A DNA stretch of 64,000 nt, taken from positions 37,745 through 101,744 of the forward strand of contig NZ_KE384179.1 of the NCBI RefSeq assembly GCF_000424385.1, written 5' to 3'. This DNA is from Butyrivibrio sp. LC3010. GTDB lineage: Bacteria; Bacillota; Clostridia; Lachnospirales; Lachnospiraceae. The stretch's first letter is position 1; each line of letters begins with the position of its first letter. Made by a program: the position numbers and the translations under genes. Under the pieces are notes generated by a model. The model was not told the origin of the DNA. It searched no databases and saw only the letters and a list, made by a program, of their open reading frames with translations. This document shows, piece after piece, positions 35,664-44,307 of the stretch.

Positions 35664-36305
35664 ATGTCAGTACAACTTTTATTGATCTTTGATTTTATTG
35701 GCACTGTTGCCTTTGCCATATCAGGGGCGATAACAGGCATCCATAAAAAAATGGATATACTGGGAGTGAATATACTTGCTATAGTTACCGCCTGCGGCGG
35801 CGGTCTTATGAGAGATATAGTAATGGGTAATTTCCCTCCACAGATGTTCGTGAATCCATTTTATGTTCTGGTGGCTGCCATAGTAGCCAATATTGTATTT
35901 TTAATTATGTATTTTCATAAAAGTGTTCCGCTTAAGTATTCAGGCGTGTATGACCGTGGACTGTTTATTTTTGACACCCTCGGACTTGCCGCATTCATGG
36001 TAGACGGAGTAATGATAGGTGTGAATTTCGGTTATGAAGATGACCTTTTTCTTCTTACATTTCTTGGATTTCTCACCGGAGTCGGCGGAGGAGTATTGAG
36101 AGATATTCTGTCAGTCCAAATGCCTGCCATTTTCGTAAAGCATGTGTATGCCCTTCCCGTAATAATAGGCGGAATTATAATGGTCTGGATGCATGAAATC
36201 ATGCACACCTGGAACACCGCAATGGTATGCAGCTTTGCATTCGTCATAATCCTCAGGGCAATGGCAAGACATTTCCGCTGGAACTTACCTAAAGTAAAAT
36301 TTTAA
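35664..36305 (+). CDS. TRIC family (UPF0126) cation channel
   Basis: This 213-residue protein has about seven membrane segments and two glycine-rich repeats, GGGLMRDIVMGNFPP and GGGVLRDILSVQMPA, which define the UPF0126/TRIC family. Bacterial TRIC proteins form trimeric, mainly potassium-permeable channels. It begins 33 bp after trkH and is followed by a terminator, so it probably belongs to the trkA-trkH message and could counterbalance Trk uptake. Confidence 0.88.
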   Translation: MSVQLLLIFDFIGTVAFAISGAITGIHKKMDILGVNILAIVTACGGGLMRDIVMGNFPPQMFVNPFYVLVAAIVANIVFLIMYFHKSVPLKYSGVYDRGLFIFDTLGLAAFMVDGVMIGVNFGYEDDLFLLTFLGFLTGVGGGVLRDILSVQMPAIFVKHVYALPVIIGGIIMVWMHEIMHTWNTAMVCSFAFVIILRAMARHFRWNLPKVKF

Positions 36306-36325
36306 ATATTTGCGCTAAACTCGCG

Positions 36326-36366
36326 AAAAAACACGTGCCGCCACAACCTGGCTGCACGTGTTTTTT
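36326..36366. terminator. Bidirectional terminator between TRIC and pgmB
   Basis: AAAAAACACGTGC (36326-36338) and GCACGTGTTTTTT (36354-36366) form a 13-bp stem with T-runs on both strands, ending 2 bp from the pgmB stop codon. Confidence 0.92.
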
Positions 36367-36367
36367 G

Positions 36368-36991
36368 TTATTCTAATAGTTCATTAAATTCTTTTATTGA
36401 GTAGTCGGCTTTATCGTACGAAGCTGCATCACCGATTCCCACAACTGCCATACCTGCTGCCTTTCCGGCATCCACACCTGCATAGGCATCCTCTACCACA
36501 ATACAGTTTTTTGGCTCTTCACCTAAAAACTCAGCAGCTTTTTCAAAGACCTCGGGATCCGGCTTTGATCTGCTAATATTTGTTCCATCTGAAATAGCAT
36601 CGAAATAGTCCATTAAATCCACCTTGTTTAAAATGAATTTTGTGTTCTTACTGGATGATCCTATAGCGAGCTTGTGGCCTCTATCTTTAAGTTCCTTCAA
36701 GGTGCTTCTGACATCATCAGATACATCTTTCGGAGTCATATTCTCAAGTAATTGCTTGTAGTATTCATTCTTTTGTGTTGCAAGATCTTCCTTTTCCTCG
36801 GAAGAAAATTTCTTGGTGCAGCCTTCCAGAATGATGTCCAGTGATTCCATTCTACTGACGCCTCTAAGCCTGTTATTTTTCTCTTCATCAAAGTCAATGC
36901 CAAGCTTGTCAGCTATCATTTTCCATGCCTTAAAATGATATTTATCCGTAAATACCAGTACTCCATCCAAATCAAAAATATAGGCTTTCAT
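36368..36991 (-). CDS. pgmB: Beta-phosphoglucomutase
   Basis: The HAD-family enzyme interconverts beta-glucose 1-phosphate and glucose 6-phosphate. The 207-residue protein has the nucleophile and acid/base D7 and D9 in FDLDGVLVFTDKYHFKAWK. The cap-domain LRGVSRMESL, the Ser motif IGSSSKNTKFIL and GVDAGKAAGM near the end also match beta-phosphoglucomutase rather than a generic phosphatase. It lies 18 bp after the GH3 gene, which suggests its substrate comes from that enzyme. Confidence 0.93.
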   Translation of the reverse strand: MKAYIFDLDGVLVFTDKYHFKAWKMIADKLGIDFDEEKNNRLRGVSRMESLDIILEGCTKKFSSEEKEDLATQKNEYYKQLLENMTPKDVSDDVRSTLKELKDRGHKLAIGSSSKNTKFILNKVDLMDYFDAISDGTNISRSKPDPEVFEKAAEFLGEEPKNCIVVEDAYAGVDAGKAAGMAVVGIGDAASYDKADYSIKEFNELLE

Positions 36992-37009
36992 GCATGTATT
37001 CCTTTCTGA

Positions 37010-38698
37010 TCAAAATTTCAAATCCATCTTTCCGCAGAAGGGATCAACAGGGGATTTTCCCTTGAATTCACTTCTGCCAAGGATCTTGTCGATCACCGCA
37101 TCCATAACAAATTCAGAGTTACAGTAACCGTTGATAAAGGTCTTTACCATAGGCGCATCCAGCAAATGATATGGATTACCAAGACTCACGAACATAACCG
37201 GCAGCTCATTCACCATCCATGGCATGTTATTTCCAAGGCCAAACATAGTATGCCAGTTAAGTCTTGCTGTGGTTTTATTGGATGAAGTCTCAATGTTTCC
37301 AACATACAAAATAAGGTCATATTTAGACTTTAAATTCCCCACAGAGTCATTCATAACTTCAAAGCCCTCTTTTTCATAGAGGGTAACTTCAAAGCCTTCC
37401 TCCGTAAGTCTTCCTATCATGTAGGAGGATACTCTCTCATCGGAATCAAAGCCTCCCATTAGTTCAAGCAAAACTCTTTTATGTCTCTTGGGACTTACAG
37501 GCAAAAGTTTCTGAGTATCCTTTACAAGTGTTACTCCTTCGTCTGCACACTCCTTTGCCCACTCTACATGCTCTTTGCAGGAAAGTATTTTTAACGCATC
37601 TTTATTAGGCACCAGGGTGCCGGCTTTCTTCTTTTTGGGTAAATTAAGAGCAGCCTTTGTAGCAAGGATGCGCTCAACAGCTTCCTTCAATCTCTCCTCT
37701 GACAGGATTCCACTCTCATACCCCTTATGCATAAATTCATAATCTTCATCGATATTCCTATTAAACAGGAACATATCGCATCCGTTCTCAATGCAGGCAG
37801 GAACTGCATGTTCTCTGTCCATGGCTGCACAAAAGCCCACCATTGGAGATGCATCTGATACTATAAGCCCGTTAAACCCAAGCTTTTCTCTAAGCAGCTT
37901 TTGAAGAAGATTTTTAGAAAGTGTAGCCGGGATTACTCGATCCGGAGCCTTTTTATCAAAGTATTCCTCATATGCAGGTAAAGCGATATGCCCTGCCATT
38001 ACAGTGAGAGTCCCTTCATCAATCATAGCCTTATACACTTTTCCAAAGCTCTCATCCCATTCATCTGCTGACAGAGAATTAACGCTTGTCAGAAGGTGCT
38101 GGTCTCTCTCATCTATTCCATCGCCCGGGAAATGCTTAACAGAAGTGGCAACCTCTTCCTCCCTTGCTGCTTTAAGGTATCCGCGTCCCATCTCTATTAC
38201 AGTTTCCTCATCATCCGAAAAAGCTCTGACATTAATAATGGGATTATGGTAGTTTCTATCAAGATCCACAACCGGAGCAAAAGCCCAGTTAACTCCAACC
38301 GCTGCGCCCTCGGAGCAGCTTACCTTTCCAAGCTGATATCCTCTCTCATAATTGCCGGTTGCCCCTACAAGCATCTCTCTTCCGTAAAATGTCCCCTCCA
38401 AAGCAGAGCCATTTCCGCCATATTCAAGGTTTGCAGCAATTAAAAGAGGAAGCTTGCTTTCCTTTTGTAAGAAACTGTGAGCAGCATGAATTTCTTCTCC
38501 CGGACCTTCTCTGTACAGAACACCTCCAACCTTATATTTATCAAGAAAATCCTTTAACTCAGTTTCATCTTTGCTAAAGACAACCGGGCAAAAAAGCTGT
38601 CCGATTTTTTCATCAAGCGTCATTTTTTCATATGTACTTTCAACCCACTTAATTTGTTCTTCAGTAAGGTTAAAGGGTTTGTCTTTAAAATTAATCAT
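37010..38698 (-). CDS. GH3 enzyme of the NagZ type (hydrolase or phosphorylase)
   Basis: The 562-residue protein has the GH3 barrel with the NagZ-type loop KHFPGDGIDERDQH (188-201), giving the Asp-His pair D199-H201 that replaces the usual Glu acid/base. The nucleophile is D282 in LIVSDASPMVGF. A C-terminal domain includes MFVSLGNPYHL. There is no signal peptide. NagZ-type GH3 enzymes act on beta-linked N-acetylglucosaminides or glucosides, and some are phosphorylases; the pgmB gene directly downstream favours that option here. I start at 38698 behind AAAAGGAG; the longer frame adds 29 residues that cross the predicted promoter. Confidence 0.9.
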   Translation of the reverse strand: MINFKDKPFNLTEEQIKWVESTYEKMTLDEKIGQLFCPVVFSKDETELKDFLDKYKVGGVLYREGPGEEIHAAHSFLQKESKLPLLIAANLEYGGNGSALEGTFYGREMLVGATGNYERGYQLGKVSCSEGAAVGVNWAFAPVVDLDRNYHNPIINVRAFSDDEETVIEMGRGYLKAAREEEVATSVKHFPGDGIDERDQHLLTSVNSLSADEWDESFGKVYKAMIDEGTLTVMAGHIALPAYEEYFDKKAPDRVIPATLSKNLLQKLLREKLGFNGLIVSDASPMVGFCAAMDREHAVPACIENGCDMFLFNRNIDEDYEFMHKGYESGILSEERLKEAVERILATKAALNLPKKKKAGTLVPNKDALKILSCKEHVEWAKECADEGVTLVKDTQKLLPVSPKRHKRVLLELMGGFDSDERVSSYMIGRLTEEGFEVTLYEKEGFEVMNDSVGNLKSKYDLILYVGNIETSSNKTTARLNWHTMFGLGNNMPWMVNELPVMFVSLGNPYHLLDAPMVKTFINGYCNSEFVMDAVIDKILGRSEFKGKSPVDPFCGKMDLKF

Positions 38699-38777
38699 TT
38701 GAATACTCCTTTTCTTGCTTATAATCAGTATTTTATAATTTGTCATACTAATTTTGAACGGAATAAATTTTCCTATA

Positions 38778-38792
38778 TCCGACATTTTTTAA
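38778..38792 (-). promoter_or_regulatory. Shared 15-bp element, copy 1 (GH3-pgmB)
   Basis: The plus strand reads TCCGACATTTTTTAA; in the direction of GH3 transcription this is TTAAAAAATGTCGGA. It ends 80 bp before the GH3 start and recurs upstream of the GPH transporter and GH2 genes. It is a likely activator site, probably for the AraC protein encoded next door. Confidence 0.65.
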
Positions 38793-38812
38793 TCTTGTGA
38801 TAAAATGATCTA

Positions 38813-38883
38813 GTACACCGAATAATAATTATCTGGCACAATCATTCAGCGTGAATGTACCAGTAATTTATTTTTCGGTGTAC
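38813..38883. promoter_or_regulatory. Inverted repeats in the araC-GH3 divergent region
   Basis: GTACACCGAA (38813-38822) and TTCGGTGTAC (38874-38883) are exact inverse copies 51 bp apart, and the small palindrome CATTCAGCGTGAATG (38843-38857) lies between them. They sit 37-107 bp before the araC start and could be operators or a leader structure. Confidence 0.5.
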
Positions 38884-38919
38884 CAAGCAGAAAAAGTATA
38901 AGAAGCACAAGGAGTACCT

Positions 38920-40044
38920 ATGATCAAATACACAACTTATGGAAAATTCCAGAGTGAAATGAACTCATATTATAAGCGCACAGGCATGAAGATGCAGTTT
39001 CCGGAGATGATAGCCAGAATGGATGAAAAAGGGCTTATGGATCAGTCCCCTTCATATGTCAGAATTCCTCTGGATTCACTTTCCATGGATGACGAGGAAT
39101 TTGATAAGCTGGTGGATTCCATTCCTCTTCACATAGGAGCAACTTACAACGGTTCCAATGAAATAGGCGAGGATAAGATGATCCCCAGTTTATTTGACGT
39201 CTTCACTATTCGCCATCCCCGTCTTACGCGGCATTCATCACACACCCACAACTACTTTGAGCTTAATTTTGTCGTGAAGGGCTCGGCAAATTTTTACTTT
39301 GAAGAGACTTGCAGAAAAATGAACGAGGGAGAAGTAAGCATCATCGCCCCAGGCTCAACTCATGACCTTGTGATAGAGGATGAAACTTCTATAGTTTATA
39401 CCGTATGCATAAGAAGAAGCACCTTTGAGAGCACTTTTTCATCACTCATGTACCAGCAGGATCTCCTGTCAGGTTTCTTTAGAACCATGTTAAAAGATGA
39501 AAAGCATTCCAACTACCTTATGCTTTTTACAGAGAACAATATGGAGTGCAGAATTTTCCTAAGAAAGCTCCTCATCGAAACTGAAAACCAGGATAGCTAC
39601 AGCAACAACTGCTGCATCAATCTGATCAATCTGTTCTTTTCAAATTTGCTCAGGAATTACAGTAAAACCATATCCTTTTATAACTATGACATAAATTCAG
39701 ATTTTTCACTGGTGCTTCAATATATCCAGCACAATTATCAGAATCTGACATTATCCTCACTGGCAGAATTCTTCCACTATTCAGAGCCTCACCTTTGCAC
39801 TCTGATAAAGCAGAACACAGGAAAGAACTATACAGACCTGATAAAGAGCCTGCGCATGAAAAACGCAAAGGATCTTCTTATGAACACTACACAGAAAATC
39901 AATGAAATCGCTGAAGAAATCGGATATAACAGTGCCGACCATTTTTCAAGAGTCTTCAGGGGTGAATTCGGTATGTCCCCTGCTGAATTCAGAAAACAAA
40001 ATAAAATAGATGGTCCCTTCATCCCGTTCTCTACTGAAAACTAA
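38920..40044 (+). CDS. AraC family transcriptional regulator with cupin sensor domain
   Basis: The 374-residue protein has an N-terminal cupin-like ligand domain (HSSHTHNYFELNFVVKGSANF near residue 110) and a C-terminal pair of helix-turn-helix motifs: NLTLSSLAEFFHYSEPHLCT, then KINEIAEEIGYNSADHFSRV followed by GMSPAEFRK. It starts behind AAGGAG. It is divergent from GH3-pgmB and convergent with the GPH symporter gene. A common 15-bp motif lies before those units and GH2, so it most likely activates the locus in response to a sugar. Confidence 0.93.
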   Translation: MIKYTTYGKFQSEMNSYYKRTGMKMQFPEMIARMDEKGLMDQSPSYVRIPLDSLSMDDEEFDKLVDSIPLHIGATYNGSNEIGEDKMIPSLFDVFTIRHPRLTRHSSHTHNYFELNFVVKGSANFYFEETCRKMNEGEVSIIAPGSTHDLVIEDETSIVYTVCIRRSTFESTFSSLMYQQDLLSGFFRTMLKDEKHSNYLMLFTENNMECRIFLRKLLIETENQDSYSNNCCINLINLFFSNLLRNYSKTISFYNYDINSDFSLVLQYIQHNYQNLTLSSLAEFFHYSEPHLCTLIKQNTGKNYTDLIKSLRMKNAKDLLMNTTQKINEIAEEIGYNSADHFSRVFRGEFGMSPAEFRKQNKIDGPFIPFSTEN

Positions 40045-40077
40045 GGATGAAAGAACCATCATCTTTAATACATTATT

Positions 40078-41472
40078 TTATGCTGCATTATCATTTTCTG
40101 CATGCATCTTTGCCTTCATCTCTTCAATTTCGTTCTTGTACTTTCTGATAGGTCCGAAGACTACGCAGAGAATAACTACAAGACCAGTCAGTGAAGGTGC
40201 TCCGAATTTGATGAAGTTAAGGGCAAACATTGCAGATTCAGGCTGCTGGCCGATTGCACCTGCCACATATCCTGATGCAGCGAGGATTGCAAGAATACCT
40301 GAATTTGTTACTGTATTTCCACACTTCTGGGCAAATCCCTTGATTGATGAGACAAGACCATTTGCAGTTTTTCCTTCCTTGTACATGATGAAGTCGATAG
40401 TATCATTTACAAGGATGTTAACCAGTGCATTCTGCATTGCTCCTGTTACTGAAGCGATGAATGTAAGCACGCACAGAAAAACGAAGTTTGTTTTTCCAAA
40501 GAAGAACAATATCATATAAAGAATGATTGTTGATATCTGTGAAAAGCACAGCGCTCTCTGTCCTGTCTTGAATACCTTAAGAACTATAGGCATTGCTACA
40601 ACCATTGAAACAAGCGCTCCGATTGAGATAACTCCCATGTAAACACTGATAAGATCAGGTCTCTCATAGTAGTACATCATATAGTAAACTGATGATGCAA
40701 ACATCAGGCCATATCCCATGGAAGCCATTACCCATGCGATGATATTGGGATAAACCTCTTTGTACTTGAGAATCATTTTAAGACCCTTAAATGGATTCTT
40801 TTCAGGTTTTGAAAGGTATCTTTCCTGGCCTCTGGAAGCCCTGAACAGTCCCCAGAAGGATACGAATGAAAGAATTCCGCATATTATCATGTAGGGAATG
40901 TATCCGTTTGAAAATCCAAGGCTGTTAAAGAATCCAGTGATGTTGGGTGTAAATGTGTTTCCGATTGTAAATGCCACAGCGCAGCATCCCGCACCCATTG
41001 TTATGATCTTATTTCTCTCTTCATCTCTCTTAACAGCTGCTGGAAGTATTGCCATCTGAGGCATGGTATACATTGTTACTGTCATTCCGTAACCAATGTA
41101 CATCACAAGGATATATGCAGCCTTTGCCATATTACTTGTAAATCCCCAGTCTACCCACACCATTGTTGCAAAAAATGTTAAGAGCACAGGTGCAAATAAG
41201 AAATATGGACGATATCTTCCAAGCCTTGTATGTGTGCTGTCAGCTAAAACACCCATGATAGGATCGTTTATTGCATCCCATAATGTTGAGATAAGCATTA
41301 TCACAGAGCATATAGCTGCCGGTATTTTTAATGTATCAGTCATGTAAACCGACAGATAACTGGCAAGAACAGCCGCAGCTGCCATTGCTCCTCCATTTAC
41401 GGAAGTTGCATGAAACCATCTGAATGCACTTCCAACTTCAGTTTTGCTATTAGTATTACTTTTGTTCCCCAT
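40078..41472 (-). CDS. GPH family sugar:cation symporter
   Basis: The 464-residue protein has 12 predicted membrane segments and the glycoside-pentoside-hexuronide family signature WDAINDPIMGVLADSTHTRLG, then RYRPYFLF near residue 85. Members import glycosides with Na+ or H+. Position between the AraC regulator and a GH2 glycosidase gene, with the shared 15-bp element upstream, suggests uptake of the oligosaccharide that GH2 and GH3 degrade. CAUTION: the exact sugar is not deducible. Confidence 0.92.
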   Translation of the reverse strand: MGNKSNTNSKTEVGSAFRWFHATSVNGGAMAAAAVLASYLSVYMTDTLKIPAAICSVIMLISTLWDAINDPIMGVLADSTHTRLGRYRPYFLFAPVLLTFFATMVWVDWGFTSNMAKAAYILVMYIGYGMTVTMYTMPQMAILPAAVKRDEERNKIITMGAGCCAVAFTIGNTFTPNITGFFNSLGFSNGYIPYMIICGILSFVSFWGLFRASRGQERYLSKPEKNPFKGLKMILKYKEVYPNIIAWVMASMGYGLMFASSVYYMMYYYERPDLISVYMGVISIGALVSMVVAMPIVLKVFKTGQRALCFSQISTIILYMILFFFGKTNFVFLCVLTFIASVTGAMQNALVNILVNDTIDFIMYKEGKTANGLVSSIKGFAQKCGNTVTNSGILAILAASGYVAGAIGQQPESAMFALNFIKFGAPSLTGLVVILCVVFGPIRKYKNEIEEMKAKMHAENDNAA

Positions 41473-41573
41473 TGTCCTTCTCCTTAGTTTTTATTAGTAA
41501 CAATGTTTTTTTGCTTTGCAAAAGTATAATAGCAAGAGTTTACTCATGCCTCCATGTAATAACTTTATTCATA

Positions 41574-41588
41574 TCCGACATATTTTAA
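41574..41588 (-). promoter_or_regulatory. Shared 15-bp element, copy 2 (GPH symporter)
   Basis: TCCGACATATTTTAA differs from copies 1 and 3 at one base. It ends 102 bp before the symporter start codon. Downstream on the minus strand, TATTATACT offers a -10 box. Confidence 0.62.
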
Positions 41589-41623
41589 GGTGCATTATTT
41601 TTGCAAATATTCATAAAGCAGGC

Positions 41624-44083
41624 TTAAATATTGATTTTAATCTGTTTTCCGTCATCTAATGATACTTTTAATGCCACATTTCCTACAGATTTTCTTTGTA
41701 TAACAGCCAGCGCTCTGCCATAGTAGGTTTTAGTAACATTTCCTGTATATGCTTCCTGCGATTTAGGATCTCCGGAGCCAAATCCAAGAAGCACACCATC
41801 TCCTTCTATCTCTGCAGTTATAGTTTCATCCCGATCTGTAAATGTATTGCCATCTGCATCCTCCAGCATCAGATTTACAAACACATGCTTATCCCCTTTA
41901 CTCGTGTTCTCATCTATCTCTGCAACCAGTCTGATATCTCCTTTAGCAGTTACAAGCTCATACTCCCCTGTTTTTTCTCCCTTAGAATATGAGACTACCT
42001 TTAGAGTTCCTGGCTTATAAACAGTTTCAAAGAGCACTCTGCAATTATCTTCTTTATTGATTTTCTTTTTCTCAATGCGTTTATCATTTACAAAAAGCTC
42101 AACCTCATCTCCTGCAGAATAGACTTCGATAATTACAGGCTTATTTTCATATCCATCAAAATTCCAGCTTGAAATAGCATCGCTCATAACCCAGGGGGTC
42201 TTAATTAGCTTTTCTCCATAGTGTGCGGGGTTCTGAACAGCGATATACGGAGCCTTTCTAAGTCCAAATACTATTTCCCTATAGTATGACAAGGGTCTTC
42301 TAAATCCCGTAATATCTACATCTCCTGTGTAGGCAAGCTTAGCAGGAAACTGAGCTCCAAAGCCTCCCTCTCCAAAGTTGTAGGCAGGTATTCCAACTCC
42401 CGCTTCTCCAAGATAATCCCACCCCGTCCAGGTAAAGTCACCGATTACCTGGGGAAACTTCATCACTTCACGCCAGTTGACGGCAATCTCAGGAGGATAA
42501 GTCTCACTGCCTACAATAATGCGATTAGGGTTAATTTCATTATCAAGAACATATCTTGCAGTCATGTAATTGTATCCTGCTATATCCGTCATAGCGCAGG
42601 CCTTATCAAGTCTTTTTGTAATCTCAGGATGAACAACTATTTTGTCCATATATTTATCCATGATAGTCATGAAATCATTGACATTAATTGAGTCATCAGA
42701 TTCTCCAACAGATGATGCCACATCAGCAGTAATCTGAGGCACGGCATCCCCTGCAGCAAATACACCGTTGATGGATGCCAGGGTAAATCTATATGGGTCA
42801 AGCTTATGACAAAGCGCACTTATTTTTCCTGCAAGTCTGCTGCCCTCGTCTGTTCCGATCTCAGGAATCTCATTACCTATGGAATACATGATAACAGAAG
42901 GATGATTGTAATCCTTAAGCACCATTGCTTCTATGTCACGCTCCCACCAGTCCATGAAATAAAGGTTGTAGTCATAATCCGACTTGGCCCTGGTCCACAT
43001 ATCAAAGGCTTCTTCCATCACATACATACCAAGCTCATCGCAGGCTTCAAGCAGCACCGGTGCGGCAGGATGATGAGACATTCTGATAGCGTTAAAGCCC
43101 GCCTTTTTCAGTATGGAAATCCTTCTATATTCAGCTTCCTTATAGGTCTTTGCCCCCAGTATTCCGCTGTCATGATGAACACAAGCTCCGCGAAGCTTCA
43201 CGGTTTTGCCGTTTACTCTAAGTCCATGACGTGAATCAAGACTGAGTTTCCTAATGCCGATAGTTGTCTCTTCCGTATCCAGAATCTCTCCCTGACTAAA
43301 TGAACCGTTGTCTTCAGTCTTAGCCACAGAAACAGTCACAACTGCTTTATAAAGCTCAGGGTTGTCCTCAGACCACAGTAATGGATTTTCAACGAACAAT
43401 CTTGAGAGCACCTTGCTTTCTGAATCCGCCTTGGTGCTTACTATTTTTCGCTCTTCTGCAATTACTTTTCCTTCCCTGTCCATAAGTTCAAAGCAGACAG
43501 CAATGTCCATAGATACCGGCTCGCCATTCATTACATTTGCGCTAAGCAAAATGGTTGCTTCTTCCTCACTGCAATCTTCAGTTGAAACCAGGAAGCTGTT
43601 CTCCTTCACATATGTTTTTCCACCGGTAAGCATATAAACATCCCTATAGATTCCTGAACCTGTATACCAGCGGCTGTTTTGCCCGGAACTATTTTTAACC
43701 TGAATGCGGATTTCATTTTCCCCTTCTTCCTTCAGAAGGTGCGATATCGGGACTATAAATTCTGAATAACCATAAGGTCTATTGCCTGCAAGCTGACCAT
43801 TGACATACACAAAAGAATTCATGTAGATTCCCTCAAAAAGGAGCGAAATATTTCTCTCCCTGTCTCCGGGTTTTGACTCGTAGAATTTTACATAGGTATA
43901 TGAACCTCCGTCGTAAAATCCCGTATTTCCACCGTTTATAGAATCAGCATGAGGCGTGGTCTCAATCATCGCGTCATGGGGAAGGTCTATCTTCCTTGCG
44001 TTTTGCGGAATATCCCACACAAGAGCAAACGCATCCTTACTATTCCAAAAAAGCCAGTTATCATTCCAATTTGTCTCTCTCAT
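41624..44083 (-). CDS. GH2 beta-galactosidase-like enzyme
   Basis: The 819-residue protein has the GH2 layout: an N-terminal sugar-binding jelly roll (about 1-160), an immunoglobulin-like domain to about 285, the catalytic barrel, and C-terminal accessory domains. The acid/base is E405 in MYSIGNEIPE, and the nucleophile is E527 in IIVGSETYP. GACVHHDSGILGA near 300 is typical of the DUF4982-bearing beta-galactosidases. There is no signal peptide, so its substrate must be imported, presumably by the symporter encoded next to it. Beta-galactosidase is likelier than glucuronidase or mannosidase, but the linkage is uncertain. Confidence 0.92.
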   Translation of the reverse strand: MRETNWNDNWLFWNSKDAFALVWDIPQNARKIDLPHDAMIETTPHADSINGGNTGFYDGGSYTYVKFYESKPGDRERNISLLFEGIYMNSFVYVNGQLAGNRPYGYSEFIVPISHLLKEEGENEIRIQVKNSSGQNSRWYTGSGIYRDVYMLTGGKTYVKENSFLVSTEDCSEEEATILLSANVMNGEPVSMDIAVCFELMDREGKVIAEERKIVSTKADSESKVLSRLFVENPLLWSEDNPELYKAVVTVSVAKTEDNGSFSQGEILDTEETTIGIRKLSLDSRHGLRVNGKTVKLRGACVHHDSGILGAKTYKEAEYRRISILKKAGFNAIRMSHHPAAPVLLEACDELGMYVMEEAFDMWTRAKSDYDYNLYFMDWWERDIEAMVLKDYNHPSVIMYSIGNEIPEIGTDEGSRLAGKISALCHKLDPYRFTLASINGVFAAGDAVPQITADVASSVGESDDSINVNDFMTIMDKYMDKIVVHPEITKRLDKACAMTDIAGYNYMTARYVLDNEINPNRIIVGSETYPPEIAVNWREVMKFPQVIGDFTWTGWDYLGEAGVGIPAYNFGEGGFGAQFPAKLAYTGDVDITGFRRPLSYYREIVFGLRKAPYIAVQNPAHYGEKLIKTPWVMSDAISSWNFDGYENKPVIIEVYSAGDEVELFVNDKRIEKKKINKEDNCRVLFETVYKPGTLKVVSYSKGEKTGEYELVTAKGDIRLVAEIDENTSKGDKHVFVNLMLEDADGNTFTDRDETITAEIEGDGVLLGFGSGDPKSQEAYTGNVTKTYYGRALAVIQRKSVGNVALKVSLDDGKQIKINI

Positions 44084-44176
44084 ATTTATCTTCCTTTGCC
44101 TTTTGATTTCTCAAATTACTACATTGAAATTTTAATATCTGCATTTTGGATGAAAAACAAATTATTTTGACCTTTC

Positions 44177-44191
44177 TCCGACATTTTTTAA
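44177..44191 (-). promoter_or_regulatory. Shared 15-bp element, copy 3 (GH2)
   Basis: TCCGACATTTTTTAA is identical to copy 1. It ends 94 bp before the GH2 start codon and lies just beyond the terminator of the CPBP gene, so it belongs to the GH2 promoter. Confidence 0.65.
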
Positions 44192-44211
44192 GAATGCTTG
44201 CTCAAATAAAA

Positions 44212-44249
44212 AGTGGAAGCCCCTCTACTAAAAGAAGTATGCTTCCACT
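44212..44249 (-). terminator. Terminator of the CPBP protease gene
   Basis: AGTGGAAGC (44212-44220) pairs with GCTTCCACT (44241-44249); on the minus strand the stem is followed by TTTTTATTT. Confidence 0.8.
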
Positions 44250-44307
44250 GCTTTTTACTTTTAAATATTTAGTTCATTACAAAATAGCTATAAACTGTTT
44301 TTGCCAG

